Assembly (NCBI GenBank): GCA_964006375.1
Contig: OZ023266.1
Location: forward strand, 66,865,403 to 66,929,402
Source: Tillus elongatus
Lineage: Eukaryota > Arthropoda > Insecta > Coleoptera > Cleridae
Length of the DNA: 64,000 nt
Direction of reading: 5' to 3'
Shown here: positions 10,262 through 21,967 of the stretch, piece by piece
How the letters are laid out: each line of letters begins with the position of its first letter
Position numbering within the stretch: the first letter of the stretch is position 1
The notes under the pieces: model-generated
The model's input: only the letters and a program-made list of their open reading frames with translations
Database searches by the model: none
What the model was told of the DNA's origin: nothing
Position numbers and translations under genes: made by a program

Positions 10262-11440
10262 TAAACGACTGCCAGAGAAAGAATGTTTTTATGTTAAAGC
10301 AGATAAAAGTAATAAGGTTGTGATTTTAGATAAAAGCGATTATAAGGATAGAGTATATAACGCAATAGAATCAGAACCGTATAAAAACTAAATGGAAACC
10401 CTCGCCCAAAAATGATTTCCGAAGATAAAAACAATTTAAAGAGATGTCATAAACCTTATTACAAACGATTTAGGAAAAAAGTTACAAGTTTCAAATCCTA
10501 AAGTTTCTAAAAAGTATTGTCTCCCGAAAATCCATAAACCCGAAAAATCGGTAAGACCTATTTTTTCAGCTATAGAAGACCCCACATACAATATAGCGAA
10601 ATGGTTAACAAACGAATTTAAAAGCTTGCCTATTAAACAAAAAAGTTTTTCAGTCTCAAATTCACTTAAATTTATTGATAAAGTTAAAAAAAATATAAGT
10701 TGGTTGAAGGCGAGGTTTTAATGTGATCTAGCTATTATCCAGTGAAGAAACGCTAAAAATGAACAACATAAATGAAGAGGTATGCAAAGAATATATAACT
10801 TTAACAAATCTTTGCATAAATCAGAATATATTTCAATTTAATAATGAATTTTTTGAACAAACCCATGGCACAGCAATGGGCAACCCCCTTTCTCCCATTC
10901 ATTGCAGACCATTTCATGAGTAAATTTGAAACAGACCTAGCAAACGAAAATGACTATTTTCCTAGAGTATGTTTCGTTATGTGGACGATGTTTTTGCAGT
11001 ATTTAATACAAATGTATGCAAAGTAGATGATTTTATTGCCAAATTAAACAGTAAGTTTGACTCCGTTAAATTCACGCATGAAATAGAAATTAATAACAAA
11101 TTACCTTTTATTGATGTATTAGTGATTAAAAATGGAGATACTTTAGAGTTTGACATCCACAGAAAGGAAACCACTACTGTGAATTACATTTCGATTGACA
11201 AAAAACAGCTAGTATGAATTTTCTAGTTCATATATTAATACAGTTTCCCTTAAATAAAGAAAGATACAACAGAGAACTTGAATATATTAAAAATGTAGCT
11301 AAGTATAATGGTAACTCTGTCTGCTTAGTGGAAAAACTAGTCAATAAACATAAAACACAGAAAATGTTAGCGGAATCTAGGACTTTCAGAAAAGATAAAC
11401 CAGACAAAACCGTTGTCTGTTTAACCATTTGAACCGCGAA
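10262..11440 (+). pseudogene. Penelope-type reverse transcriptase
   Basis: Three frames together give LPEKECFYVKADKSNKVVIL, then YCLPKIHKPEKSVRPIFSAI (fingers, motifs 1-2), then THGTAMGNPLSPI (motif B), RYVDDVFAVF (motif C, YVDD catalytic aspartates present) and NKLPFIDVLVIKN. The block around motif A is scrambled with stops. YVDD with the TAMGNPLSP motif is characteristic of PLE RTs, which group near telomerase rather than LINE RTs. At least three frame changes and several stops make it non-functional. Confidence 0.8.
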
Positions 11441-11559
11441 CTACGAGAGGTTTTAATAACATTTTTACGAAAGCCAATTTGCTGCTAACATTTTCTACAA
11501 AAAAAATACATTAAAAAATTGGCCATGTAACCCAAAGAATAAAGATAAAACCACAGAAG

Positions 11560-11965
<406 letters not shown>

Positions 11966-12150
11966 CCAGCGTGTCCTTCTTAGAAGGAATATTTGGTAAT
12001 GACGCACAGCATTACAAATGTAGGTATGTAGTTTTAATCACAGGGATCTATGACTCAACAGTGGGGGGTCTGTTTGTATACCTTCCTAGAGGACGCTGTT
12101 CGCAACTGCTTGGCAACTAACATATAAACAGTAGTTAGCGTCATCACTCT

Positions 12151-12185
12151 CTTGATGACCTAACTTTGTTAGCGAAACGATCGTC
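12151..12185 (+). ncRNA. Hammerhead-like motif in PLE terminal repeat
   Basis: CTTGATGA (core with one extra U), a stem II of CTAAC/GTTAG, GAAAC (12174-12178), the short self-complementary ACGATCGT, then GTC (12183-12185). One base is lost from stem II and the core C is displaced, so it is probably inactive. An inverted half-site GTTAGCGTCATCA lies just upstream at 12133. Confidence 0.55.
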
Positions 12186-12290
12186 GGGTCTAAAAACTGT
12201 ATTGTGATGAATTGGATTCTCCAAATTGTACTTATCAGTGCTCATCACAGGTTCCAATCTTCACTCATTGAAATGCATTAGTGATATTTC

Positions 12291-12589
12291 AAAAATCCAT
12301 ATCTTCTAAACGAAGAGACCAAATTCAAAAATAAAAAAGCAATGTATAGGGAATCAAAAGCTCTTTTCAAAGAGCTATCACATGACCCATATTCCCATTT
12401 GAAAAAATCTGAGGGATGTCACCCCGCTTAGGAGGGTAAAGTTTGGGCTATATTTTTGCAGCAAAAGTTGTCCCCCTCACAAGGAAACTTGAAGTGTTTC
12501 AGGTTTTTTCAACAAAATATTTTCCGAGCAGTTATAGTCAGCTCGTTTTAAATGGGCCCACTGAAAACGAGCTGGTAGCCAGAACTGCC
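12291..12589. other. Stretch with nothing recognised
   Basis: No supported feature. Confidence 0.3.
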
Positions 12590-12712
12590 AGGAATATATG
12601 TATATTGGTTTCGGGTTCTAGGGGCCCGAATTCGCGCTCGTTTGAAAAAATGTTTTCCAAGTCTCACCATGATACCTCTCTAATAACGATTAAAAAAAAA
12701 TCGCTAAAATGA
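12590..12712 (-). repeat. Helentron-like end fragment
   Basis: GGTTCTAGGGGCCCGAATTC, GCGCTCGTTTGAAAAA and a degenerate ATTAAAAAAAAATCGCTAAA terminus match the left part of the family. Confidence 0.6.
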
Positions 12713-12799
12713 CGTAACTCCGAGTGCGATCAGTAGTTCTAGTGATTAGCATATGATGTAGACTAACTGGTAGAGCAATAGTTGCTGGGTCAAACTTAT

Positions 12800-12955
12800 C
12801 TCCGGATTTGAAAATCATAACCACGAATGCCAGTAACAAGATTTTTGACAAGGCGGCAGTTCTCAGGGTACAAATGCGTTAGGGAAGCTGCTAGCTCACC
12901 GGCACATTTTTGTAGCAAGAGCGGATGTATGCCGTCAGGGTCAGGGGATGAATTA
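12800..12955 (-). pseudogene. Non-LTR reverse transcriptase fragment
   Basis: The minus frame contains SPDPDGIHPLLLQKCAGELA, then ASLTHLY. This is the (K)SPGPDGIHP-LL-K-A--L--PL--LF segment preceding the RT core in Jockey/CR1-type retrotransposons. About 50 residues only. Confidence 0.55.
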
Positions 12956-13029
12956 ATAGCAACAGTCATTAGTTTGCATGTAATTAATATGTACGTCCTT
13001 ATAATATCCTTAGTTCTTATGTAACTCAA

Positions 13030-13699
13030 TCTATTCAGAATTCCATAAAATAATTGAAATTACAATACTTTAATAGTGAGAATGAAAAACCATAAACTAA
13101 GGTATGAATCCTAAATTACTCTAACTGTTCCTACCAATCGATTAAGAACTATGCACACATTTACAATCCTCAAGGTGATCCCAATACTACTCTAGGTTAC
13201 TTTATGCACATATAAATCATTATATAGTGTTATTAATTATATACTGTTATGCGACGTGCATATGCTCACTGAAATGAAAAAAAAATGTATGCTTCATCTG
13301 AAGTCACACATATGGTTTATGAGAATATGTAGATGCAATTTGCATTAGAATTTTAATCGTCATGAATCAACTTGTTCTCGTTTCTAGGACATATGATCAA
13401 TGAAGATGCAATCACCATTTAATTACAATCCGGAAATAATAGACTATATGAAAGAGTAAAAATAATATACAGGTAAAAATTATCCATCTCAAAATTTTCT
13501 ACAGTGAATAGTTTGCTATTCCCGAACATTTCCTGTCAAGATTGTATGCACTTGATTATCCTTAACAAGAATTTCTCTAGTTGGAATTTTCTTTAATCCA
13601 CCGTCGAGAGCGAGGCGTGTTGTATGTAAGTACAGTCTCGATTATTGTGCATATTTATAAAAATCCCGAAACACGACAATTTTAGATTTAAAAAAGCTC
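13030..13699. other. Stretch with nothing recognised
   Basis: AT-rich, no supported gene. Confidence 0.35.
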
Positions 13700-14820
13700 G
13701 GGACGCAGCAAGTGCGTTATGGTAGTGAATTTTCTTAAATATGTTTTTATTGCAAATATGTCTGTTTTCTTTTTATTTAAGAAAGCAGGCAGCAATTTTG
13801 GTTACCAGTATAACCTATATAGTAAAAACCAATGTGCCATGTTTCATAAAAATAACTTTATTGTGTGAAAATGTACAAAAATTTCCAAAAGTAAACTTAA
13901 AGTGTTCCCACAAAAACTCGTTTCATGGTCAGCCTTATAGGTTAATAGCAAATTGGGCTATTCATATATGAAGCTTTTGATCAAAATTCGCTACCATAAC
14001 GCACTTGCTGCATCCAGAATTTCTTTTCTTACAAACATGCATTATATTTCGATGGAAAATGCAATAACATAAGGCGTGTTTGATTAAAAAAAAGAAAGAA
14101 AATTTGTATCACCAACGACTTATGGGCCACCCTATGAGTGTAGAAATATTTTTTTAAGATGTAGCTCAAGAAACCCTATAATTAATATATAAATTTTTTT
14201 TCATATCTTGTATAATAACGGATATATTGAGCTTGATTTATTTTTTACGAAAATTCGACAAAAATTATATACCATTAAACGATAAACTCTATAGCTAAGG
14301 CTACTGCCAAGAATCAGAGAAGGGGTCTATTTTAAATTAATTTTCTGGAAATATTTTAGTAAAATGAAGGACAATGACGGTTGAAACTAAGACTTCAGGG
14401 TTTGTAAAACATTCTTCTTGAGACATTTTTTTTCCATAGCCCGTACTATATTCAAGTTCTTTGCCTAAATCTTGCCAATTTTTGACGTTTTAAATCGCAA
14501 CTTTGACATTTTGAGGAAAATCTCAATAATTTTTTATTTAAATGCCTATAACTTTTTTGTCTTTTGATCTACAGAGCTAAATTTTGGTAGGTAGCTTACG
14601 TATAATGATATAAACCCGCGCACCAAATTTGGTTGCCCTTACTTTGTTAATTTTGGAGATATAAATTTTTTAGAATTTTTTTCGAAGGAAAACTCAAAAT
14701 TTTCCGGGAAAACCTGGGCCGATTTTCCTGGCTAACGAACTTATCCAAGCCATTTGTAAAAGGAAGGTACTCACCAAATTTAATCAAAATCGGCCCATAA
14801 TTTTTTGAGTTATCGGTGTG

Positions 14821-14908
<88 letters not shown>

Positions 14909-15040
14909 CATATAAAAATTGAAACTGACCCCGGATATGTGTTCTGGGGGCCTAATTAGCGGTCATTTGAAGAAATTTTTTCAAAATTCAAAAGTCGGGA
15001 TCTCCTCATTAGTGAATTTTTTTAAGAAAATTCACTAAAA
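13700..15040 (-). mobile_element. Helentron-like element, long compound copy
   Basis: The right-type end GGGACGCAGCAAGTGCGTTA is at 13700 and the left-type end AAGAAAATTCACTAAAAA at 15040. At 13978-14015 an inverted right-type end (GCTACCATAACGCACTTGCT) faces the first, making an inner 316-bp unit bounded by inverted copies of the hairpin terminus. The 51-kb copy has the same arrangement in the opposite orientation, so the compound form has multiplied. (TA)n lies at 14825-14908. Confidence 0.6.
14825..14908. repeat. (TA)n microsatellite
   Basis: TA tract between the GAGTTATCGGTGTGATACA and ATAAAAATTGAAACTGACC blocks of the Helentron-like copy. Confidence 0.95.
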
Positions 15041-15142
15041 ATAACATACTGCAAGGTGAAAACTGCACCCCTACATTCAACGCCCTTCGAGTGACACTTG
15101 CAATCCCCAAATTTTTAAATAGGGAGTACGTACGGGCTTGTG

Positions 15143-16361
15143 ATCATGTCTTCAACCCCAACAGCCGCCATGGAGGTGTTGCTGGATCTGCCCCCCTAGT
15201 TAGTTATTATGGGGGAGGCCAGGCTAGGACTATACAGACTAGCCTGCAATGGTAGACTGAAGATCAACCCAGGCTTCAGGGGCCACTGCAAAATTCATGA
15301 GATCGTGAAGGAGCCCATGCTTGAAATGAGGTCAGACTTCGCGAGCCCGCGAATCTGCACGTAAAACAACTTTACAGTGGAAATCCCCGACCGCGACATG
15401 GAGGGAGGAGACGCCGGGCATACCACGGGACGCGCTCGTCTGGTTCACGGACGGATCCGGCGGGGCGCGTGGGACGGGGGCAGGTGTTTACTCGGAATGA
15501 CCGAGGGTAAGTCATAGTATTTCCCTCGGAGCCCATGCAACGGTGTTTCAGGCCGAAATGTACGCCATCCTGCACTGTGTGCGGGAGAACAAGAGGAGGG
15601 GCTACACCAACAAGCGGATCCTCATAGCCACAGAGCGCCAGGCAGCCCTTAAGGCACTAAGTAGCCCACGGGTAAATTCCTGGCTGGTGAGTGCGTATCG
15701 AGACGAGACGAGCGACCTGCCAGGGCAGAATGAGGTGACCCTCACCTGGGTGTCGGGTCACTCGGGGGTCAAAGGCAATGAAGAAGCTGACAGTCTCGCG
15801 AAGAGAGGGTCAGCAGAACCATTTAAGGGACCAGAACCTGGCTCTGGGCGTGACAAAGAGCACTGCCAGGGGAGCCATTAAGTCCTGGGTCAGAAAACAA
15901 CACAAGGTGTACTGGGCAGGCTGTCCAGGGTTCAGACATGGGAAGTCAATAATTGACGAACTCAGTTCAAAGAAAGCTGTGGAGCTGCTAAATCTTAGCA
16001 GAGGACAGCTCAGAAATACAATAGGTCTCTTGGCGGGGCACATGGCCGTCAAAAAACACCTGCATAAAATGGGTTGGTTCCAAAGGAACCTCGCATGTAG
16101 ACACCGCGGCGAGGGGGAGGAATCAGCCCAGCACATCTTGTGCCAGTGTAAAGCTCCGGACCGCAAAAGACAACTGATCTACGGTCAGTCTAGACCGGAG
16201 ACAGGGCAATATAAAACTTCACCTTACCAATCGCTGTGCAGACTAGTTCAAGGCACAGTGATTTTGGAATGGGTGGAGTAAGACTAAGGGTATGCACAAT
16301 CAACCAAAGGTTGCAGTGCTATCGGGGCGGCAAGGCCGCGGACGAACCCTGAGGGGAAAAA
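15143..16361 (+). mobile_element. LOA-type retrotransposon, 5'-truncated copy
   Basis: Collinear with the 3' third of the full-length minus-strand element at 37.4-42.7 kb, ending in the same 3' UTR with the GCGGC stem-loop and a short A run. Flanked by the 11-bp duplication ACGGGCTTGTG (15132-15142 and 16362-16372). Classic target-primed reverse transcription with 5' truncation. Confidence 0.9.
15165..16281 (+). pseudogene. LOA ORF2 C-terminus: RNase H and zinc knuckle, decayed
   Basis: Contains the RNase H block (LVWFTDGSGG, FQAEMYAIL, NEEADSLAKRG) and the distal HMAVKKHLHKMG region ending ILEWVE. The third catalytic position reads ATERQAA where the full-length copy has ATDSQAA (D to E). 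An in-frame stop follows YSE, a deletion lies near 15200, and a frame change lies at about 15790-15880. The first knuckle Cys pair is also altered (CRHRGEG for CRLCGEG). Confidence 0.85.
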
Positions 16362-16559
16362 ACGGGCTTGTGGTACCTAATTTGAAAAATCTCTTCATTA
16401 TCTATTAAAAAATGCTGGGGTTTTAAAATTTATTGCAAAAACTAACACTAACAAAAAATAAATTCATCTGATTGACGACTTTCGACACACCACACTAAAA
16501 ATTTTATAACTTATATATATGATAATGAGGAAAAAAATATAAGAAAACACATCAATCTT
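16362..16559. other. Short stretch, nothing recognised
   Basis: AT-rich flank of the LOA copy. Confidence 0.3.
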
Positions 16560-16728
16560 ATTGTAGATGTTCAAAATGCCTGCCTTGAACGTCCTGACAG
16601 CATCTTAAATGTAAATAAAATTGTCCTCTAACGTTAATCAACATCTGAGAGGTGACCGACATAATAGCGGTCGTTATTATTCTCCGTGAGTCAGTTAAAT
16701 CGCGTGGTTTAGTTTTGTATACCATATA

Positions 16729-17068
16729 GGACCTCGGTGGTTCAGAGGTAAGAACGTGTGCCTTTGAACCGAAGGGTACTGGGTTCGATCCCGGCGTACT
16801 CCTTTCACTTTTTCAGTACAAACTGTAAAATTAACAACAACCGAGGTTCTGGCATTGTATTTGAGCAAGTTGAATGTCTGCACGTTTCGCCCTTCGGAGG
16901 GGGCGTAAAGCCGTCGGTCCCGTGTCCATGCGATGTTGGGCACGTTAAAGATCCCTACCCTCCTTACAGAAAGACAGGGGTTCGGCAAAATTTCCAGGAT
17001 AGTGAGGTGAAACTGCTCCCTGGCGTCGGTGATTGGCCATAGTCGCGGAAATAGGCCGACGTTAAAGA

Positions 17069-17073
<5 letters not shown>
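16729..17073 (+). mobile_element. tRNA-derived SINE, most complete copy
   Basis: The head GGACCTCGGTGGTTCAGAGG (A-box region) is followed 60 bp later by GGTTCGATCCC (16792-16802), a perfect pol III B box. The body includes CAACCGAGGTTCTGGCATTG, a GC-rich block and CACGTTAAAGATCCCTACCC, and ends GACGTTAAAGAAAC before (TA)n. Two further copies (53128, 54391) share head and body. It sits inside the DDE transposase at a TA-rich site. Confidence 0.8.
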
Positions 17074-17144
<71 letters not shown>

Positions 17145-17158
17145 ACATATCTCCATAG

Positions 17159-17213
<55 letters not shown>
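17074..17213. repeat. Two (TA)n arrays separated by a duplicated 27-bp unit
   Basis: TA runs at 17074-17138 and 17161-17213. Each is followed by the same unit ACCTTTCACATATCTCC-ATAGAAA, which is transposase coding sequence. The duplication probably arose by slippage or unequal exchange in the TA tract. Confidence 0.85.
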
Positions 17214-17219
<6 letters not shown>

Positions 17220-17690
17220 ACATATCTCCATAGAAAGAAATTTAAGATCGGGTGATCGTGCTGCCAATTCTAACGATTCTCGCCTCCCTATCCTACGAGT
17301 TGGAAATATTAAGTCGAGGTATTGCCGGACATTGATTTGGTAATGTGTTTGGTGCTCCATCCTACTGGAACCATATCGTATACGCTGGAACTTGTGAGTT
17401 TGCTCGATCAGAATAAGTCTTCCATGGTTGGCACGGCATTATTTGGGAGCAGTCCTAAATAATTCTCTCCAAATTGCCATCAATGAAAAGTGGACCAATG
17501 ACATGGTTTCCAACTATTCCTGCCCAAACATTGGCCTTTTCAGGGTATTGCGTATGCTCTCTCAGCGAGTGTGGATTTTCTTTAGGGCACCAATTTCGAC
17601 GATTAGGATAGCCGTGAAGTGTAAAACTGTACTCATTAGAAAACAAAACATGTTCTAGTAGGATAACATTGTTATCTAACATTTTCACAA

Positions 17691-18000
17691 CATTTAATAG
17701 TAGACCAGATTGTTGTTGCTCTAACTTGGTGAAACCGTCCCATAGTTACGTAAATACTTTTTTGTGGCTTCACAAGTGCTGTTTTTCTCTTCAATCGGTT
17801 TCGATTTTCACGGCATCGCCAGGCAAAAAAAAAGCCACAGATGAAGTATCTAAAGATGTATTTAGATCAGTGTAATTTTTGGTAAAGTTTTGGTAAAGTT
17901 TTGCATGGACAAGATTTTTAGTGAATTGTCGTACAAATATGCGTAGATCATCACAATTCGTTAGCACAACGGTCTTCTGCCTCCAAACTTTTTAAATAAT
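17691..18000. other. Probable 5' part of the DDE transposon, not resolved
   Basis: Lies just upstream of the transposase frame on the minus strand. I see no HTH or terminal inverted repeat. Confidence 0.25.
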
Positions 18001-19720
18001 AAATAAATAAATAAATAGAACAAGTTGTTTAAACATTAAACAACATCGCTATCGTGTTTGCGTACATGATCATCTGAACCGAGGCCTGCTCTAGAATTAT
18101 TTGCAACTCTGTCCAGTCCTTGATAGCCTCCCGCCACTGTCCGATTCTTAAGGTCTCTGTTTCCGTGTTTCCTAGAGCTCCCAACCTTTTAAGAATTGTC
18201 ATATAGATGATTTTATGTATAGTTAAAACGAGAATAACGAAACCAAATGCGATTTTGTGCCTCGAGTCGCATTTTCCTACCGATGCGTTTTTAGTACTTA
18301 AATTGCACGTTCTGGAATGCTTACCCACAATGGCTTGCTTTTTTGACGGATGGAGTATGGGATCGCGTTCAAATCTCTGATTATTCGCAGTATGACTGGT
18401 AATGCATAAAATAATTTCTGACTCAAATTGCACCATCAGCCTTTTTTTATGTCGCGGGCGATGGTAACGCCTTTACAAATCAGCCAGTTTTTTAATCTTT
18501 CAAAGCTAGAAATTAAAATCGACGTGTGTTAAAAAAATGTCATTTTAATTAATGTTCTTATTTCTGAAAATTGTCTATTCAATCAGATTACAAGTTATCC
18601 TATTTTTCATGGGTTTTCAATCGACTAGACGCAAGATATGTTCATGTGGAATAAATTTAAGAACGGTGCAGCAATATTTACATATACCCCTACACATAGT
18701 ATACAGCATGGCGTAAATAATAGTAAAACCATTTACGCAATTCAGCAAGCAATGTTAATGTTAGCAAAGTAAAATGCAAATCTAAACCCACTTCTATATT
18801 AATACAGTTTTTTAGAACGACTGCATACCTTATATGGTTCGCGTCACCTTCACTCAAGAGCTAAATTTAAAACATAATATAATTTCACCTGTAGAGTAAC
18901 GGCATAAGAAATTTGAAGTATTTGAAATAAACAGTTCCGGTATATAAAAGAAAAGTTATCTCTATAGGAACTGTACTTCATATTGAAAATATGTTTGTAA
19001 GCTAACAGAAACCATAAAGGGCGATTGCAGAGAAGAAAATAAACATTTGTAAATCCAGGGAAGAAATATCTACATCTGTATTTAGTATGGAGCGGTTTCA
19101 CGAAGTAACGGCAACAACAACTAATGAAACAGGATTAGCTGTCAACCTCTTCGGGTCATTTAACTAGAAGCTCGGATACCTTCTGAATAAATGCCGAATG
19201 ATTTACATTACAGAACGTTATAAATAGATCGAAAACAACGACCGCAAGGACGACAGAAATTTAGAAATAGTATAAAATCCAGATTCTACTGAGATAAGAG
19301 CCGGTGGGGCAGTTGCAAAGTTTGGGAAATAAGGACAATAGAGATTGAACAGAGAAATAGATACAAGAAAAAAGTGAAACCGGGATAAAATATCAGAAAC
19401 GTGTGGATTGAGCAAGACAGATGGATAATTTATTGAATCATGAGACAATACGCCAAGTCGAACAACATCAAAACGCGTAACATACATAAACACAAAGTAT
19501 AGATAAAATACAAAGCAATACCACAATTATCAACACAAAAAGACAACAGTAAAAACCTACATCATAAATAACAAATACAGAAATAAAACCTGATACTTGT
19601 ATGGGCACGTCATAAAATATGGCACACCTGCTATAAGCTTAGCCAAATGAACCTACAACCATAAAAATACCAATTTTAAATATGTCATGTAAGAACTGCC
19701 TGAGGCTGTAGTAATATGAC
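18001..19720. other. Long stretch with nothing recognised
   Basis: Starts with a short (AAAT)n run at 18001-18017. A 135-codon minus-strand frame at 18029-18436 and a 102-codon frame at 19218-19526 have no similarity I recognise and may be chance. Confidence 0.3.
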
Positions 19721-19834
19721 TTGCTTATCAAAAGGAAGCTAAGTCCGGCCCTGAATTCTGCAACAACGAGCTGCCTATGTGTTGCTTATCAAAAGGCCTC
19801 TGAGTCCGGCCCTGAATTCTGCAACGAGCTGCCT
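19721..19834 (+). repeat. Two tandem units of about 55-60 bp
   Basis: TTGCTTATCAAAAGG...AGTCCGGCCCTGAATTCTGC...ACGAGCTGCCT at 19721-19776 and 19782-19834. Confidence 0.85.
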
Positions 19835-20029
19835 TCTTGTGGTTTGCTAATTTATTGAAACATCTTATTGACATATAATAAGGGCTGTTTTCATACACAT
19901 ATGTCCTGCGTGGTGGATACTCAAGTTGGATAGCCCGTCTCGTTTGTTAATTACGATCACCACCCAAGACTCTTAACTATGTATAGTTAGTTATTTTACA
20001 TACACAAGTGCTAAGTGAGTGGTAAGACA

Positions 20030-20188
20030 CGAAGCAACGTGCCGCCACCTAGTTGCGGAACCAAGTAGTATGTTGTCACGCCAGCTCCAAATCACACAAA
20101 GTGTTAAAAAATAGAGGCTGTATACAACCAACTAACAATTTTGTAAATTGTCAGCCCTGGCCCATTTCTACCCTAATACATGGACAAA
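20030..20188 (+). repeat. Dispersed repeat also at 34.7 and 57.8 kb
   Basis: ACCAACTAACAATTTTGTAA, ATTGTCAGCCCTGGCCCAT and AATACATGGACAAAGT recur at about 34685-34750 and, inverted, at 57860-57905. Non-coding. Confidence 0.65.
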
Positions 20189-20421
20189 GTATGTAAGGCT
20201 AGATGTATTCTCGCCACAATTAGAACCGTAGACCGGTTTAGAAACCCGTCTACAGTCTAATTGTGGCGAGAATACATCTAGTGTGGAAGGCTGGCTACCA
20301 CAGCCGTTTTACTTTATAGGTGTATTTTCGCCACAATTAGTATGCCGTACTGAAGAGATCTAATTAGAGAGAAACCGGTCTACGGTTCTAATTGTGGCGA
20401 GAATACATCTAGCCTCACATA
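20189..20421. repeat. Fold-back structure with 51-bp arms
   Basis: GTATGT-AGGCTAGATGTATT, CTCGCCACAATTAGAACCGT and AGACCGGTTT at 20189-20239 are repeated inverted at 20371-20421 with one mismatch. A second inverted arm at about 20246-20281 makes an inner hairpin. The centre (20300-20400) has a diverged relative at 57655-57765, inverted. Confidence 0.8.
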
Positions 20422-20639
20422 CCTTATAAACAAGTGCGTTATACATCCCTCTTCTCTGGCAAGGCAAGCGGCGAACATAAAAAAAGCACCCCATGTCATT
20501 AAACCCACAATTTATTGCAGTATGAAAATACGCAAAATAGCATCCAAACAAAACAAAAACCCAATAGCGTATCAAACACTGCACCTCTTACATAATACGT
20601 CAACATGGAATCCCATCGTAGCCTGTCACCAAGCTTAAT

Positions 20640-21180
20640 GACCAGAACTAGTGACGTATTCGGTTAACATTAGCCCGAACCAGGAGACTAAAATCATGTT
20701 CCGTTTTAGATATATTAAGTTTACTACAACATATTTTTGTATATTTAAAAATGGATAATTGGAACTGAAATACCAAATTAACGCTTCCGCGCGTGCAGTG
20801 GTAAGCACGCTTTGCCTTATTAGAAATGGCGGTATGTATGAGAAATGATGTATCATCAGCATACATCACAAGACCAGAACCGGGCACATCGCCAGTATAT
20901 ATGATATAGAGCAAGTACCTAAAAACAGATCCCTGCGGCACACCTCTACACAAAATGGTCGGTGAAGATTTTACGCAATGCAACTACACTATCTACACTC
21001 TCGAATGCAAATAGCTATTACTCCAAGAGCAGGGGACACCGCGAACCCCATGAGCATTATTATAACTGGTCACGAATTCTATGTATGATGTATCACGGCG
21101 AAGGCCTTGCAGATATCGAGGAATACGCTAACGCAATCCTCGCTTTTGTCCAGGCTGTTACACGAATTCAATTTGGGGCT
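20640..21180 (-). pseudogene. Non-LTR reverse transcriptase core fragment
   Basis: The minus strand carries motif A (SVFLDICKAFAVIHH; the usual KAFD is KAFA), motif B (CRGVPQGSV) and motif C (VMYADDTSFLIH), in order over about 180 codons with stops between. VPQGS...YADDT is typical of Jockey/CR1-group LINE RTs. No endonuclease or 3' end is attached. Confidence 0.75.
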
Positions 21181-21742
21181 TTATTGCTGCTCTATCAAAC
21201 TAGGTGTAAACGTTTTGTTTCCAATTAATTGCTACCTAATTTAAATTCTTTAATTTGACGATATCACCTTTCTTTTCGACTTCAGGCCCATCGGACCTAA
21301 CAAGTTATTTGTTCAGAGTTCGATTTCCCATCGAATGCTGATAAGATATACAGGAGTTCCATTAGCAAAAAAAATAACATGTTTCTTATCAATATTTCAA
21401 AACGCGATGCCAAATAAATTGTAACTCCGGTTTACGGCTTTAAATTTAAATTTATTTATTTATTCAAAGCTTGTTGAGTTACAATTCATTAAAAATTGTT
21501 TTTTTTGGTTTAGATCATCGTAGTCAGCAGAAAAAAATACAGAAGTTTGCTAATTCAACTGATCACGTAACTCCAATAATAACAAAGTTAGCAATAGTGC
21601 TTTGAACATCTGTATATGTATGCCCGGAGTCTATAATCTCTAACACCCATATTATGGTACAGCAATCAAAAGACAAGCTTACTTTTCGGGAAGCATTTCA
21701 TATTGTAAAATTATTAACTGCAGTTATTATTACATTCTGCGT
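21181..21742. other. AT-rich stretch, nothing recognised
   Basis: No supported feature. Confidence 0.35.
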
Positions 21743-21868
21743 ATTAGCGAATTTTTATTTAAATAAATTCGCTAATAGAGAAATATCGATGGTGAGAGAT
21801 TGCAGAAATTTCTTCAAATAAGCGCGAATTTGGGTCACTAGAACACGAAACGAAGATCCCTTTGAATT

Positions 21869-21967
<99 letters not shown>

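Larger units (their letters stand above)
16560..17690 (-). pseudogene. DDE transposase (Tc1/mariner-like), split by a SINE and (TA)n
   Basis: Reading down the minus strand: VLFSNEYSFTLHGYPNRRN, NPHSLREHTQYPEKANVWAG and NHVIGPLFIDGNL (catalytic core, first half); then [20 protein letters not shown] and AARSPDL; a frame slip; [12 protein letters not shown]; then, beyond the [19 protein letters not shown] and SQMLINVRGQFYLHLRCCQ with a final GRHFEH. Blocks are in the right order for an insect DDE_3-type transposase. Stops, frame slips and the insertion make it dead. Related to the fragments at 0.3 and 36.6 kb. Confidence 0.75.

Noticed and set aside
12740..12830. tRNA gene
   Set aside because: AACTGGTAGAGC resembles an A box, but no B box follows at the right spacing and no cloverleaf can be drawn.
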